Source of the DNA: Nemania diffusa
Taxonomy: Eukaryota > Ascomycota > Sordariomycetes > Xylariales > Xylariaceae
Direction: 5' to 3'
DNA length: 64,000 nt
NCBI GenBank assembly: GCA_038501195.1
Contig: JBBPUQ010000003.1
Span: 1,256,501-1,320,500, forward strand
This document shows, piece after piece, positions 54,018 to 64,000 of the stretch (its first letter is position 1; each line of letters begins with the position of its first letter). The position numbers and the translations under genes were made by a program. The notes under the pieces are model-generated. The model had not been told where the DNA came from, did no database searches, and saw only the letters and a list, made by a program, of their open reading frames with translations.

Positions 54018-56751
54018 CTACCCAACTACAGTTAAGCGTTCCAGTCTTGACTTGACCGCCTGAAATAACGCCGTTTCTCGCTCTAGAAGACTCTTGACTT
54101 GGCCGACCTTTGCGCGTCTGAGGTCTGATGGAATGCGTAGATCATCTCTCAAGGGACTTGACCGGTCCTCCTCTTCGCTACCCGGTACGTCAAGTGTTTT
54201 GGCCTGTTCTGCAAGTTCGTCTTTCAGCTCCGCAATCTTCCGGTACCTGTCCATGAATTGCTTGGCGAGATTTGGCCCATCTGTAGTGTGCCCTGATCCA
54301 TGGAGACCAGAATCTAGAGACTTGACCTCGTTGACCCAGTCCTGCTCTTTCTGGCTAAGCTCTCGATTCATAGCCTTATTGATCGTCTTTCTCATTTTCT
54401 CCAAACGTAGGCCCAAAGCTTCGCCTTTCTCTTTAGCGTTTTGCAGCCTCCTTTCAACAGCAGCATTACTTGATTCTGGTTCTTCGCCATCTTCAACTTG
54501 ATCTTCATTGGTGATGGCCTCGACTCTTGCCTTAACTTCATTTGCCTTTGCGATTTGCTGCCTCAATTCGTCTTGTAACTTCACGCAACGCAAGAATACC
54601 TCTGAGGCGGCAACGCCGAGCCTGTGTGTCTCGTCGCTAAGAACCTGGTGGACCTCAGTTAATATCTGTAAAGTAAGTGGTGACAGTCGGATTTCTTGGT
54701 TCATAATTGTCTTGTGTCGACTGGTGCGGAGCCGGTCGATGAGCTCGGGGAGTGCTGAAATTTCATCGAATGCATGAGAAGGCTGATATACAGGGCGAGG
54801 CTCAAAAAATTCCAAGGGTCGGACTTCGGCATTCTGATTGAAGGACGGGGATATAGACCGAATAGGCACAAAATCGTCCTCGGGAGTCTCAAAAATTAAA
54901 GTAATCGGCTCGAATGAGGTGGCAGATAGCAGAAAATAACCAAGGTCTGGGTCTCGGGTTGCGACTGCTGCACTCAAGCGTGATTGCGTATCACCCTGGA
55001 TTGGAGTGTTGTATAGTCGCTCTCGCGTAGAAACCTGACCATTGACGAGTAGATTAATCCTGAAATCGGAACCTGCCTCCGAATCGCCCTGAAGTTCGCT
55101 CTCAAGGCGGAAAACCCAGGGTGCCAGAGAAATATACGTTATGCTAGAAGAATGAGTGATGTATAATGAATACCGAGACGTAACATCAGGGCTGAAAACC
55201 GGCCACGCATCTTCCGTCATCTCCAAGGCATTTAGCGTGTCGAGGGTCGAGAACGTCAATAAGCTTGGTGAACCAACCAAGTGTCCCATTGCCTTTAATC
55301 TGTTTCGAGGGGGCAGCCACTGGGCTTGTGTACCATCTACATCTAAGCAGATCTGGACTCGGCCATTGGACGAAAGCAGGCAGATGACTGATAGCGACAA
55401 GCCTTCTCCTTCAGTATCCTCCATCTCTAATTCCTCGTCTTCGAACAACATGAGTTCATCAGTATTGAGTTTCTCACCAATGACATATATATCCGTCATG
55501 TGAACGTCTAACTCGTCCTCGCTCTTCGGGCCTAAATCTAGAATGATGGGTCCTTGAAGGCGCGGCACTATACCGGGTCGCAAAGGTCTCGTATATACCT
55601 CAGTAGGTGGTTCCCCTGGTGGGCCTTCAATGACCCGAGGTTCTTGATTGTCAAGATCAGACATCCAATCTAGCTGTTGCTGTGCCAACAACTTCGCTTG
55701 CTCAGATACGTTTGGATCGTCCTCAATTGCGGCGAGATTACCGACAATGGATATTGAGAGCGACGGAATCAGGGTTGGAGGAGGAGCCCATTGACTTGGT
55801 AATAAAGGACATAGGGAATATACATCCCCTTCCTTCATGGTGACCCATAGAGTCATAGAAGACCAGCCTCCAGATCCCCTTGCCGCGAAGGCTGCTGCCG
55901 CCACGTCCATCTCGAAGACATCTGGAGAAAAGCCTTTGAATCCAACATCACTAGCAGAGAAATTTTGATCCAGCGATGTGCCATCGGCAAGCTTCTTAAG
56001 ATCTATCGTTAGAGTAGATGAATCGAACGACTGCCGATCCTTCTGAGACAATTCCCACACTCTCACCACGGCATCTCTTGTGACAGTTACCAATGCGGAG
56101 CCGTTTACCCCGAGGGGATGCCACAGGCAAGAGGCGATAGGCGAGCGGTCGTTCGCATGAGTAGTAGGGCCAAGGGACCATGACTTTGGTTTGATCGTAT
56201 CGAGGCTTGGGGCGGTAAGGTGAGATGGATCGGGCAGGAGAATGATGCGGACGGTGTGAGTAGTTAGAATCGCCATGAAATTTGCATGGGGGGAAATGAT
56301 GAGCTGTTGGATATCACTCCCGATCGCAGGAGGCTTGATTGTCTGTGAGGGATAGGGTTAGCTTAGACCAACAACACGTTGACGATGACTTGTGTGAAGA
56401 GACGCTGACCCGAAAGCCTTCCGCGCAACCATTTTCAATCGACTCCCTGATTATATCACCGTCATTTAGCTCGTCTGAGTCCTCGCGCTTTATGTGAACA
56501 CTTTTCCGGCCCTGGGCTGCTTTCTCTTGCCATCTCTCTTTGAGGTAGACTAGGTCGGCCCATCGGATCTCCCTCCCTACGGCGACGAATACCTCGGTCC
56601 CTCTTATTGCGATAGTTCGGCGAGGGCCAATAGTGGATGCGGAGGCATATGAAGGTATACTCTGGGTGTCATTAGGATTGGGCGCGAAAAGCTGATGACC
56701 AGGCGAAGGGCTAGAAAGCCATGCGGGGGTATAGGCTTTTATCTTTGGCAT
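54018..56751 (-). CDS. nup82: Nucleoporin Nup82
   Basis: Cytoplasmic-face nucleoporin. With Nup159 and Nsp1 it forms the mRNA-export platform of the pore. Exons are 56751-56410 and 56342-54018 (67-nt intron; splice EGFR-TIKPPAIGSDIQQLIISPHANF); 888 residues. The N-terminal two thirds fit a beta-propeller: RTIAIRGTEVFVAVGREIRWADL, SCLWHPLGVNGSALVTVTRDAVVRVWEL, WSSMTLWVTMKEGDVYSLCPLLPSQW. The C-terminal 250 residues (from about 630) are strongly helical and charged coiled coil (RCVKLQDELRQQIAKANEVKARVEAI, NAKEKGEALGLRLEKMRKTI, KVGQVKSLLERETALFQAV), the part that binds Nup159/Nsp1. The start MPKIKAYTPAWLSSPSPGHQ is preferred over a longer in-frame ATG at 56898, whose extra 49 residues look like untranslated leader. 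Confidence 0.9.
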
Positions 56752-57268
56752 TTCGAATAAATGAGGCGGACTAGTGGTGTTGGTTTGTTGGTTTAGACGG
56801 AGTGCATGTCTGGTTGGCTGTGGTGGTTTGTGGGAATTCTTAAAGTGCAAAAGGTTCAGACTGACTTGCAGGTGTAAATGAAAAGGTTCAAGATGCAAGA
56901 TTGTTATTTCTCCGGGGTGTTTTGCAGAAGCTCCCCAGCTTCACTACCTAGGTAGGTACAGGTTAGCTCGCCCTTGCTCTATTTAGAATTCTGGTGGAAT
57001 AAAAAGCGGGTACCGGGCTAACACCTGCGCTAGCGCTGCCAGTACGAACGCGTCCTAACGCGATACCGATACAACTGGCTTTGGGATTTCGCAATGTACA
57101 TACAAATAAAAGTGGACCCGGTTTCTATCAACTCCAGCGTTCTTGTCGTCATCTGCAGCACCTTTTTCGTTATTCACATCGGTATTTCGGGTTACGCACG
57201 AGTATTTCCGCAGGACAATAGTCGAAGGCAGGGTTTTAATCGCTGGCGAGAAGGGCTTTTTATTCAAT
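56752..57268. promoter_or_regulatory. Shared divergent promoter, nup82 / cbc2
   Basis: 517 bp between opposed ATGs of two genes acting in mRNA export. A CCTAGGTAGGTAC tract lies at about 56948-56960. No TATA box is convincing. Confidence 0.5.
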
Positions 57269-58090
57269 ATGCGTACCGGCATTCGATCTACCGTCGACCG
57301 GTTGGATGCACCTAGTGCCTACTACCACAGTCGAGTAAGTGACCTCTCATCTCACTCATCTTATGCATATACCAGCTCATACCAAGATTTGGATTTGGCT
57401 GACCTGAAGACGTAGAACAACAAGAGGCGGCGTAATGACCATGGGCGTGATGGCAAAGATGGTAGAGACGGCGACACAGAAATGGCTGACGCCAAACCAG
57501 AGGAGCCACCGGAGGATCCTCTAAAAAACGCTACTACACTCTACGTTGGTAACTTGTCAGTATATTCTCTATCTTCAGTGAGCCAGGTTATCTCGCGGGA
57601 TTCAATATTTGAACACCAATCATATCGTTGACGGAGAGAGTGGTAGCGTACCAACTCAATGCCATTCAGTGCTAACCAAGCTACGTACAGATCATTTTAC
57701 ACAACAGAAGAGCAGGTGTATGAGCTTTTCTCAAAATGTGGTGAGATCAAGCGTCTGGTAATGGGACTCGATAGATTCCAGAAGACACCGTGCGGTTTCT
57801 GCTTCGTAGAGTACTACACGCACCAAGACGCCCTCGATTGCATGAAGTACATTGGCGGCACGAAGCTGGACGAGCGAGTTATACGTACCGACTTGGACCC
57901 GGGATTTGAAGAGGGCCGACAGTACGGTCGCGGAAAGTCTGGTGGTCAAGTGCGTGACGAGTATCGCGATGACTTTGACGAGGGTAGGGGCGGTCTAGGC
58001 AGGGCTATCCAGTCAGAGAGGATGCGTGATTCCGAGAGAAACCGCGAGAAAGATGCCCATAACGAAGAGGATTACGGGCGACTTCGATAG
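57269..58090 (+). CDS. cbc2: Nuclear cap-binding complex small subunit (Cbc2/NCBP2/CBP20)
   Basis: Binds the m7G cap of new Pol II transcripts together with CBP80 and links it to splicing and export. Three exons, 57269-57334, 57416-57555 and 57691-58090, give 201 residues; introns are 81 and 135 nt. The N-terminal exon carries [16 protein letters not shown], the start of the cap-stacking tyrosine region, followed by a Lys/Arg/Asp-rich insert. The RRM begins [18 protein letters not shown] (RNP2, LYVGNL), contains [18 protein letters not shown] (RNP1, CGFCFVEY) and ends in [33 protein letters not shown], the highly conserved CBP20 tail. The last 50 residues are Arg/Asp/Glu-rich. All splice sites are GT...AG and each joint is fixed by homology. 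It converges on the mL60 gene. Confidence 0.95.
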
Positions 58091-58474
58091 GAAGCGAAGC
58101 GCGTGGCTAGAAGGGGCAATCACAGCTCTAGTTACCAGTAACACCTACACATGTACACTACGCACGCAAATGTCTCTCATGAGAGAGGCTGTGGCTATCG
58201 TTCACGGCACTTTAACATACGCTTGGGAGTCATTTTTATCAATACAGCCGGTCGTTTCTATCGTGTGACATTTTAGCTCTGTAGCTCGTGTCATGACTGA
58301 AGACCTTTTCCGCTAAATTTGTACAGTATTGTATACATAATCGACTTTGTTCAAACAGGCTGGCTATATCTTCCCCTAGACCTGTTGTTGTAGTCATCCA
58401 TGATGTATCCCGGTCTGGCTTCTTCGTAGGAACTAATTCATTTCGTAGTCCTAGTCTAATGTAATATAGTCGCC
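58091..58474. other. Convergent intergenic space, cbc2 / mL60
   Basis: 384 bp between two stop codons. It holds both 3' UTRs, and nothing else was seen. Confidence 0.6.
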
Positions 58475-59020
58475 TTAATAACCCGGCGGGTTTAATCGTT
58501 GCGACACTCTTGTCCATTTCGGCAGCTCTGCAAAAAGGGAAACCCCCTAGATCAGCATCATCTCCATCCACGGCGTAGCCATATCTCCAAAACCTACTGT
58601 GTATGCCCTTCCTATATCTCTTCTCTTTCCGGTCGAACATGGTGTATTTGTCCTTGGGCAGCATCTCAGCCTCGGTAGGCATCGTCTCCTTCCACACGTC
58701 GAGGGCTTTTAGTGTTTCACCCTTTTTCGCCAGCGCCTGGTCAATCGTCGCTACCACCGCATCGACAGCCCGCAGACGCTGTCGTTGCCGTGACTTTTGG
58801 AATCGTGAAAGTCGCCAGGGGATCTTCCTACAAACATCGAAGCCCTAAGTTAGCAAAATAATAGAGCATCACAGATTGTGGTCTGGTCCGGTCTGCCTAT
58901 AGCTCCAGCTCCTAGAGTCCGGTTTCCGTGCTTCTGCTAGTGCTAGCAGGCGAGAGTGGTCTTTACGCACCATAGAAGACCGCCCGATAAGGCGTTCGTT
59001 GGTCTAAAGGCGCCAAACAT
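58475..59020 (-). CDS. mrpl31: Mitochondrial large-subunit ribosomal protein mL60 (Mrpl31)
   Basis: Fungal mitoribosome large-subunit protein. Three exons, 59020-58971, 58827-58598 and 58527-58475, give 110 residues. Introns are 143 and 70 nt, all GT...AG. The sequence runs MFGAFRPTNALSGGLLWKIP, then WRLSRFQKSRQRQRLRAVD, VVATIDQALAKKG, LPKDKYTMFDRKEKRYRKGIH and ends KWTRVSQRLNPPGY, all hallmarks of the family. The size agrees with other fungal mL60 proteins (about 105-130). It diverges from trs20. Confidence 0.94.
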
Positions 59021-59444
59021 TGGGATGTGAGGGTGTTGCCGGCGTTTGGGAGTAATGTGTAGTTCGTTCAATTGCATATAATTACCCACCTTGGGAAAAG
59101 TTTCGGGGCAAAAGCTGGGGCACCGCCGCCGGGCTGGCCCCACCTGCATTGAGCTCTGGATACCACTGTAGATAGGTACCTGCGCGGAGTGGTTAGTGGT
59201 CCGCTGTAAATTTAGCTTAGCTGGATACTTACTAAGCTATCTTAGCCTTAGGATTTGTCGCAACACTCGAACGAACCCGAATACCTCTATTTTCCTCTGC
59301 GGAGCGCGATCTCTGTCGCTAGTAGCTGAATCGGAGGAATAACTTTCACAAATGATCGACAAGTAGAGCAGAGCATATCAAAACGTCGGATTGAAGCGAG
59401 ACCCAACACCTTACTAGCCAAAGATCCCGGGATCGCGAACCAAC
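59021..59444. promoter_or_regulatory. Shared divergent promoter, mL60 / trs20
   Basis: 424 bp between opposed ATGs, the shortest divergent spacer in the window. No obvious TATA box. It probably serves both housekeeping genes. Confidence 0.5.
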
Positions 59445-60010
59445 ATGTCCTACTACTTCGTCATAGTCGGGACGCAGGACAACCCGCTCTTCGAATACGA
59501 GTTCGGGACGTCAAAGGCAGGCGGCGACGGCCAGGCACGGTTCCCCGAGCAGGCCCAGCACATGAACCAATTCATCGTACACAGCAGTCTGGACATCGTA
59601 GAGGAGGTTCAGTGGGGGACCGGCCAGATGTGTGTACAGACTTACACTCTCACTTCCTTTGCACCTGAGGCTAACCTCCCACGTTTACCCGTAGGTATCT
59701 CAAGTGCATCGACCGTTTCTTCAACAACTACGTATCCTGTTTCCTGACGGGCGGGAACGTGAAATTCATGCTCCTACATCAGCCGCCCTCCTCCGCTATA
59801 TCCTCTACCGCCAACCCTCGGTCTTCAACTTCTACTATTGCCACGAACCCGACGAGCCCACAGACTGAAGAGGCTGTGCGTGCCTTCATGCTTGAAGTGT
59901 ATGAGTCTTGGGTCAAAGCTATTATGAGCCCTTTCTATCACGTCAACATGGAAGTTCGTAGCCCCGTCTTCCGTCAGCGTGTCGCCGCTGCAGGCCGCAA
60001 GTACTTATGA
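59445..60010 (+). CDS. trs20: TRAPP subunit Trs20 / TRAPPC2 (sedlin)
   Basis: Small core subunit of the TRAPP complexes that tether vesicles and activate Ypt1/Rab1. Exons are 59445-59629 and 59695-60010; the 65-nt intron splits Met in GQMYLKCIDRF; 166 residues. The start MSYYFVIVGTQDNPLFEYEF is the diagnostic longin-like beta strand of sedlin, followed by NQFIVHSSLDIVEEVQW, FFNNYVSCFLTGGNVKFMLLH and SPFYHVNMEVRSPVFRQRV. The family is usually about 140-165 residues. The extra length here is a Ser/Thr/Pro loop (about 99-123), common in filamentous fungi. Confidence 0.95.
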
Positions 60011-60592
60011 TGTTTGCCGTCTCTCCATCCGATCGACCTGTATTGAGTAATGTGGTTGTGTTTATCAACAAACCAAGTGGGTTGTCTTCGGGGCCTTTAC
60101 TGCCATCCATTGTTTCGCAATACGATCCAAGCGGCATAACATGTCAATTTCTATGCGTAGTTAGATAGGAGTTCGGAGTTGGCAAGACGTACTACATTTT
60201 CAAGATACTAAGACAAAAGCATAACATAACTATGGAGTCTCATGTCATATCACAAATAATTAATCGGGGAGTAGACTTGTGTTGTGTTCATTATCGCGAC
60301 GCTCAAGGCATGCGTAAATCAATTCATGTGTACTTCAGGCTATCTTCTTCCAGATGCCGTCATTCATGGGCAATCAATTCATCTCGAAGACCAGAGCAAA
60401 CCCCATAACCACTAACGCCTGTAACCACAAATGTTGTGTATCATGCAGAACAGCAAAACCAATAAGCCCCACCGTCTAGGGACACACCTTACGCCTCTTC
60501 CAAGCAATCCACCTGGGTCTCGTTGTGTAGATGGGTTCAGGCGAGAAAGGTGACAAGTTGTCGATGGAGGCTGGATAAACCAGTTAGACAAC
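60011..60592. other. Convergent intergenic space, trs20 / H4
   Basis: 582 bp between two stops, containing the 3' ends of trs20 and the histone gene. Fungal replication-dependent histone mRNAs are usually polyadenylated, and I see no animal-type histone stem-loop. Confidence 0.5.
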
Positions 60593-61197
<605 letters not shown>

Positions 61198-61445
61198 TTT
61201 GAATGATGTTGATGTGGGGTATGTTTATTATTGATGGAAATGGATGCTGTTGATGATCAAAGTTGATGTGTATTGTTGATGATTTATGTGCTGCACGGTT
61301 TTGGGGAGGAAATGGAAGACGGAAAGATGAGAAAGAGAGGAAACAGGAGAGGTGGGGGAGGCAGATTTAAAGGGCTGTTGTAGGGGGTAGTTGCTGATTG
61401 TATTTAGGTTGGCAGTTGCCTCAGAAAATAGTATAGCCTTTTGAG

Positions 61446-61461
61446 CCAATCAGAAAATTGG
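61446..61461. promoter_or_regulatory. Inverted CCAAT pair upstream of H4
   Basis: CCAAT at 61446-61450 and its reverse ATTGG at 61457-61461 face each other about 250 bp upstream of the H4 ATG. CCAAT-type elements are common in fungal promoters bound by the Hap complex. The role here is inferred from position. Confidence 0.4.
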
Positions 61462-62317
61462 GATCAATTCCCGATTCTTGAATTCAAAAGAGGGCCTGAT
61501 TGCGCTTAGGAACGCGCGCTGTTTCCCTCTTGTTTTGGCTGTGTTTTTGGGACTGATTCATTATCTAAGCCACAACCCCTGCTAGTCACTGTGGATCTTG
61601 CCGGCAAGAACTTGGTCTGTGCATTTGGCAAGGACAGTCCAATCAAATGGTAGCATTCAAACTCTAAATAAAGTAGTACCTGTCAATCAACTAACTTGGG
61701 TCATGAATATCAATGTCCAACTGAGAGACAGTGAACAACTGGTATTTATAATCCCTACTGTTGCCGCGCAGTATTAGCTCAATGGCGAGCCTTACGCCGG
61801 AGTCACATGTTAGGTACCTAATGTAGTTAATGCAGGTAGATATATGGAAACTACGCAGTAATGTGTCCAGAAACGATAGGCATATTAGAATCAGCACCAA
61901 TATGCCTATCTATGCAACACAAAGAGTTTCGCCCACAGCTTTTGGCATGTATAATGTCCCCGTTAGATGACCATGAAGAGGCTACCTGTACCGTACACTT
62001 TTCCGTAATGCATACCCTGGTTGTATCACAGAAACGCCCATCGCCAGATGGCCGACACCCTTCCATGAATGACTTATGATGCCCTTAACGCCCATCCCAA
62101 TGCAAAGATTCACTGAACTATGCCAGATACCCGCCTAGACTCCTAACGCTAGTGCCTCAGCCTTTCCCCAGTAGTTCCACCCCAAATATTATGCCATCCA
62201 TTCCCTGAACCAACACTAGAACAGACCAGCTCATGTACCCAGCTCATGTACCCGTAGAATCATAATGTCGTGTTTCACGCATTTCGATAAATGCATGGCT
62301 GACCATCATGACCTACG
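61462..62317. other. Intergenic, H4 upstream / cdc27 3' flank
   Basis: No gene is supported. A tRNA-like D-arm at about 61772-61792 has no anticodon or T-arm and is not a tRNA. Confidence 0.5.
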
Positions 62318-64000
62318 TCATGTCATTATAGAATCGTCGAAGCTATCGTCGTCCTCAAGGCTTTCAATGGCCTCTTTGATCTGCTGACTTGCCTAATTCC
62401 TAAAGTTAGTATAAAAGGAGGAGAGGGAAAAGTTTATGGCTAACCTTTGGGTCCAGATTTAAGGCAATCGTAAAGTGCCTGACAGCAGAACCTTTGTCAT
62501 TCAAGGCTTTATATAGCTTCCCGAGTAAGAAGTGAACAGTAGCTTCGTCTGGTGCTAGAGTCTTGAGAATCTCGAGCTCCTTTTTGGCCGCGTCAAGCTG
62601 GTTCAACGCAAGCAGTGTTCTTGCCTTCTTGTATCTAGTTTGAGCAGCCGTGGGTGCGAGCTCTGTGGCCTTGCTGAAATACTGCAATGCCTGAACAATC
62701 TGTCGTTGTTTTTCTAGGACATTTCCGATACAACAGATCAAGACAGCGTTAGTAGGGTTGATGATGGAAGCAGAGTGAAAGTGTGTGTAGGCCTTGTCGT
62801 AGTTGCCAAGCTTTTCATAAACACGTCCGATGCCATAGTAAGCGTTATAATGACGACGATCTGCTGATATCGCCAATCGATACGCCGTGAGAGCTTTCTC
62901 GTATTCTTCATTGGAGACATGTTCGTGGCCCTGTAAAGTGAATGCATAAGCAAATTTGGGGTTGAGTTGGGTAGCTCGTTTGAAGCACCTCAAGGCCTGT
63001 TCATGATCCCCAGCAAGTGACCATGCATTGCCTAGAGAGCACCATGCTTGTGGGGAGTGCCAAGATGAATCTACTAGCTCGTGGGCAAGAAAGGATAATT
63101 CCGTTTCTTTCTTGAGGAACCAGAGGATCGTAGAGTAGACTTCCATATCTTCAAGGCGTGTAGGTGCAAGTGACCGCAAATTCCTATAATATTTCTCTGC
63201 CTCAGCATATAATGCCTGCTCGTAATATGCTCGGCCAACTTGAGACAGCACCCAAGGGGTATTTTGATGTGCACGCGGGAGCGACGCGTAGGCAGCCAAA
63301 GCATCCGTGGATCTATACTGGGAAAGCGCCAAGTACCCAGAGCCAAACTTCTTCAGCAACTCGACCAAGCCCTTCAATGCCTCTTCAATCTTAACCACGT
63401 CGGGGTCCACGGATTTAATTACCGGGGGTTGGGGCGGCATTTCCTTGATCCTGGACATCTCGGCTTGATCTATATCCATGCCATTTTCTTCTAGAGGTTT
63501 CCTGTTAGCGCTGAAAGCCCTGCTAACTCCCGCGCCGCTAGAATTCGGCCGCATAAACCGAGAGATCTGGGGCCTAGCCTTTTTCAACTCTCTGGTCGGT
63601 ACAGCACCCACAGTGGTAGCCACAGAGGTCGCCTTCGCCTTCGCAGCTCTGCCCTTGTTTATCCTATCACTTCTCCGTTGCGGCGCGCCAGGCTCCTCAG
63701 ATGGCTGTCTAGGCTGTACAGGGTGGCCGGAGACTGTTCTTTTGCGTTCAATGCCCGATGGGACAGCAGCAGAAGCTTTAAGAAGTGGTTGGTTCGATTC
63801 TAAAGGATGTTCATCTTGCCCTTTCTGGCTTCTTTTCCCAGTTAACCGGTATCCCGCTTTAGGGGCCGGATCTATCAACCCGAGATCTGGAAGCTGTGTA
63901 TTCCTCGTTCTTCTAGTAGGAGCCTGAGGTGGCTCAACGGCCAAGCCTACTCTTGGGAAGGGTACATCAATATTTGCCATTGATGGTGATTCCGCCGGGT
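62318..64000 (-). CDS. cdc27: APC/C subunit Cdc27 (APC3/BimA), 5' end outside the window
   Basis: TPR scaffold of the anaphase-promoting complex, which binds the Cdc20/Cdh1 coactivators through their IR tails. The visible part is a long exon 64000-62445, a 52-nt intron (62444-62393, branch TACTAAC) and a last exon 62392-62318 encoding ASQQIKEAIESLEDDDSF and four more residues before the stop. The frame is open to the window edge without a stop upstream of the ATG at 63980, so that ATG is probably internal and the N-terminal TPR block lies outside. Visible are a disordered Lys/Arg/Pro region followed by about nine TPRs, including GSGYLALSQYRSTDALAAY, WCSLGNAWSLAGDHEQALRC, YAFTLQGHEHVSNEEYEKAL, AYYGIGRVYEKLGNYDKAY and LIC-CIGNVLEKQRQIVQAL. 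The C-terminus matches fungal Cdc27. It shares a pathway with separase, which is activated after the APC/C destroys securin. Confidence 0.94.

Noticed and set aside
61765..61810. A-box-like TTAGCTCAATGG with a D-arm, possible tRNA
   Set aside because: No anticodon stem, no T-arm (GTTCRA) and no acceptor partner can be found nearby.

Overview
The window is nuclear DNA of a filamentous ascomycete (Pezizomycotina). Sordariomycetes is my best guess, but I cannot place a genus. The reasons are short spliceosomal introns (mostly 51-70 nt, GT...AG with CTAAC/CTAAT-like branch sites), full-length ascomycete housekeeping proteins, a Zn2Cys6 regulator, fungus-only proteins and compact paired promoters. 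No prokaryotic operons, plasmid or phage genes, or CRISPR arrays are present.

Layout. 1-2.5 kb holds a decayed member of a fungal gene family (DUF7924-like), broken by several frameshifts and stops. At 3.4-6.8 kb a Rab5/Vps21 GTPase and the ribosome-biogenesis factor Kri1 diverge from one promoter region. At 8.1-11.5 kb lies a large Zn2Cys6 transcription factor, followed by a gene-poor stretch to 18.1 kb. Separase (18.2-24.5 kb) diverges from a small mitochondrial-type membrane protein, whose stop is 78 bp from that of a convergent SIRT4-like sirtuin. At 28-33 kb are a cation-diffusion facilitator of the mitochondrial MMT type and D-xylulokinase. At 34.4-35.8 kb is a four-exon alpha/beta hydrolase. 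At 38-44 kb are NC2-alpha (Bur6) with a Gln/Asn-rich front and the five-exon PI 4-kinase Pik1. Two proteins I do not recognise (45.4-46.8 and 51.0-52.6 kb) flank a tRNA gene. The last 10 kb is dense: Nup82, the cap-binding subunit Cbc2, mitoribosomal mL60, TRAPP subunit Trs20, histone H4, and the 3' part of APC/C subunit Cdc27.

The most unusual feature is the tRNA-Lys(CUU) gene at 49815-49944 (minus strand). Its T-stem is interrupted after nucleotide 52 by a 57-nt, 30% GC insert that looks exactly like a fungal spliceosomal intron: GTGAGT donor, TACTAAT branch site, A 13 nt before a TAG acceptor. Removing it restores a perfect 73-nt tRNA with all four stems paired. Nuclear tRNA introns normally lie at 37/38 and are cut by the tRNA endonuclease, so this gene is either dead or matured in an unusual way.

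The genes do not form a pathway. They are mostly core cell-biology genes (vesicle traffic, cell cycle, nuclear pore, RNA cap, ribosome assembly, chromatin) in ordinary fungal order. Several adjacent pairs share short divergent promoters.
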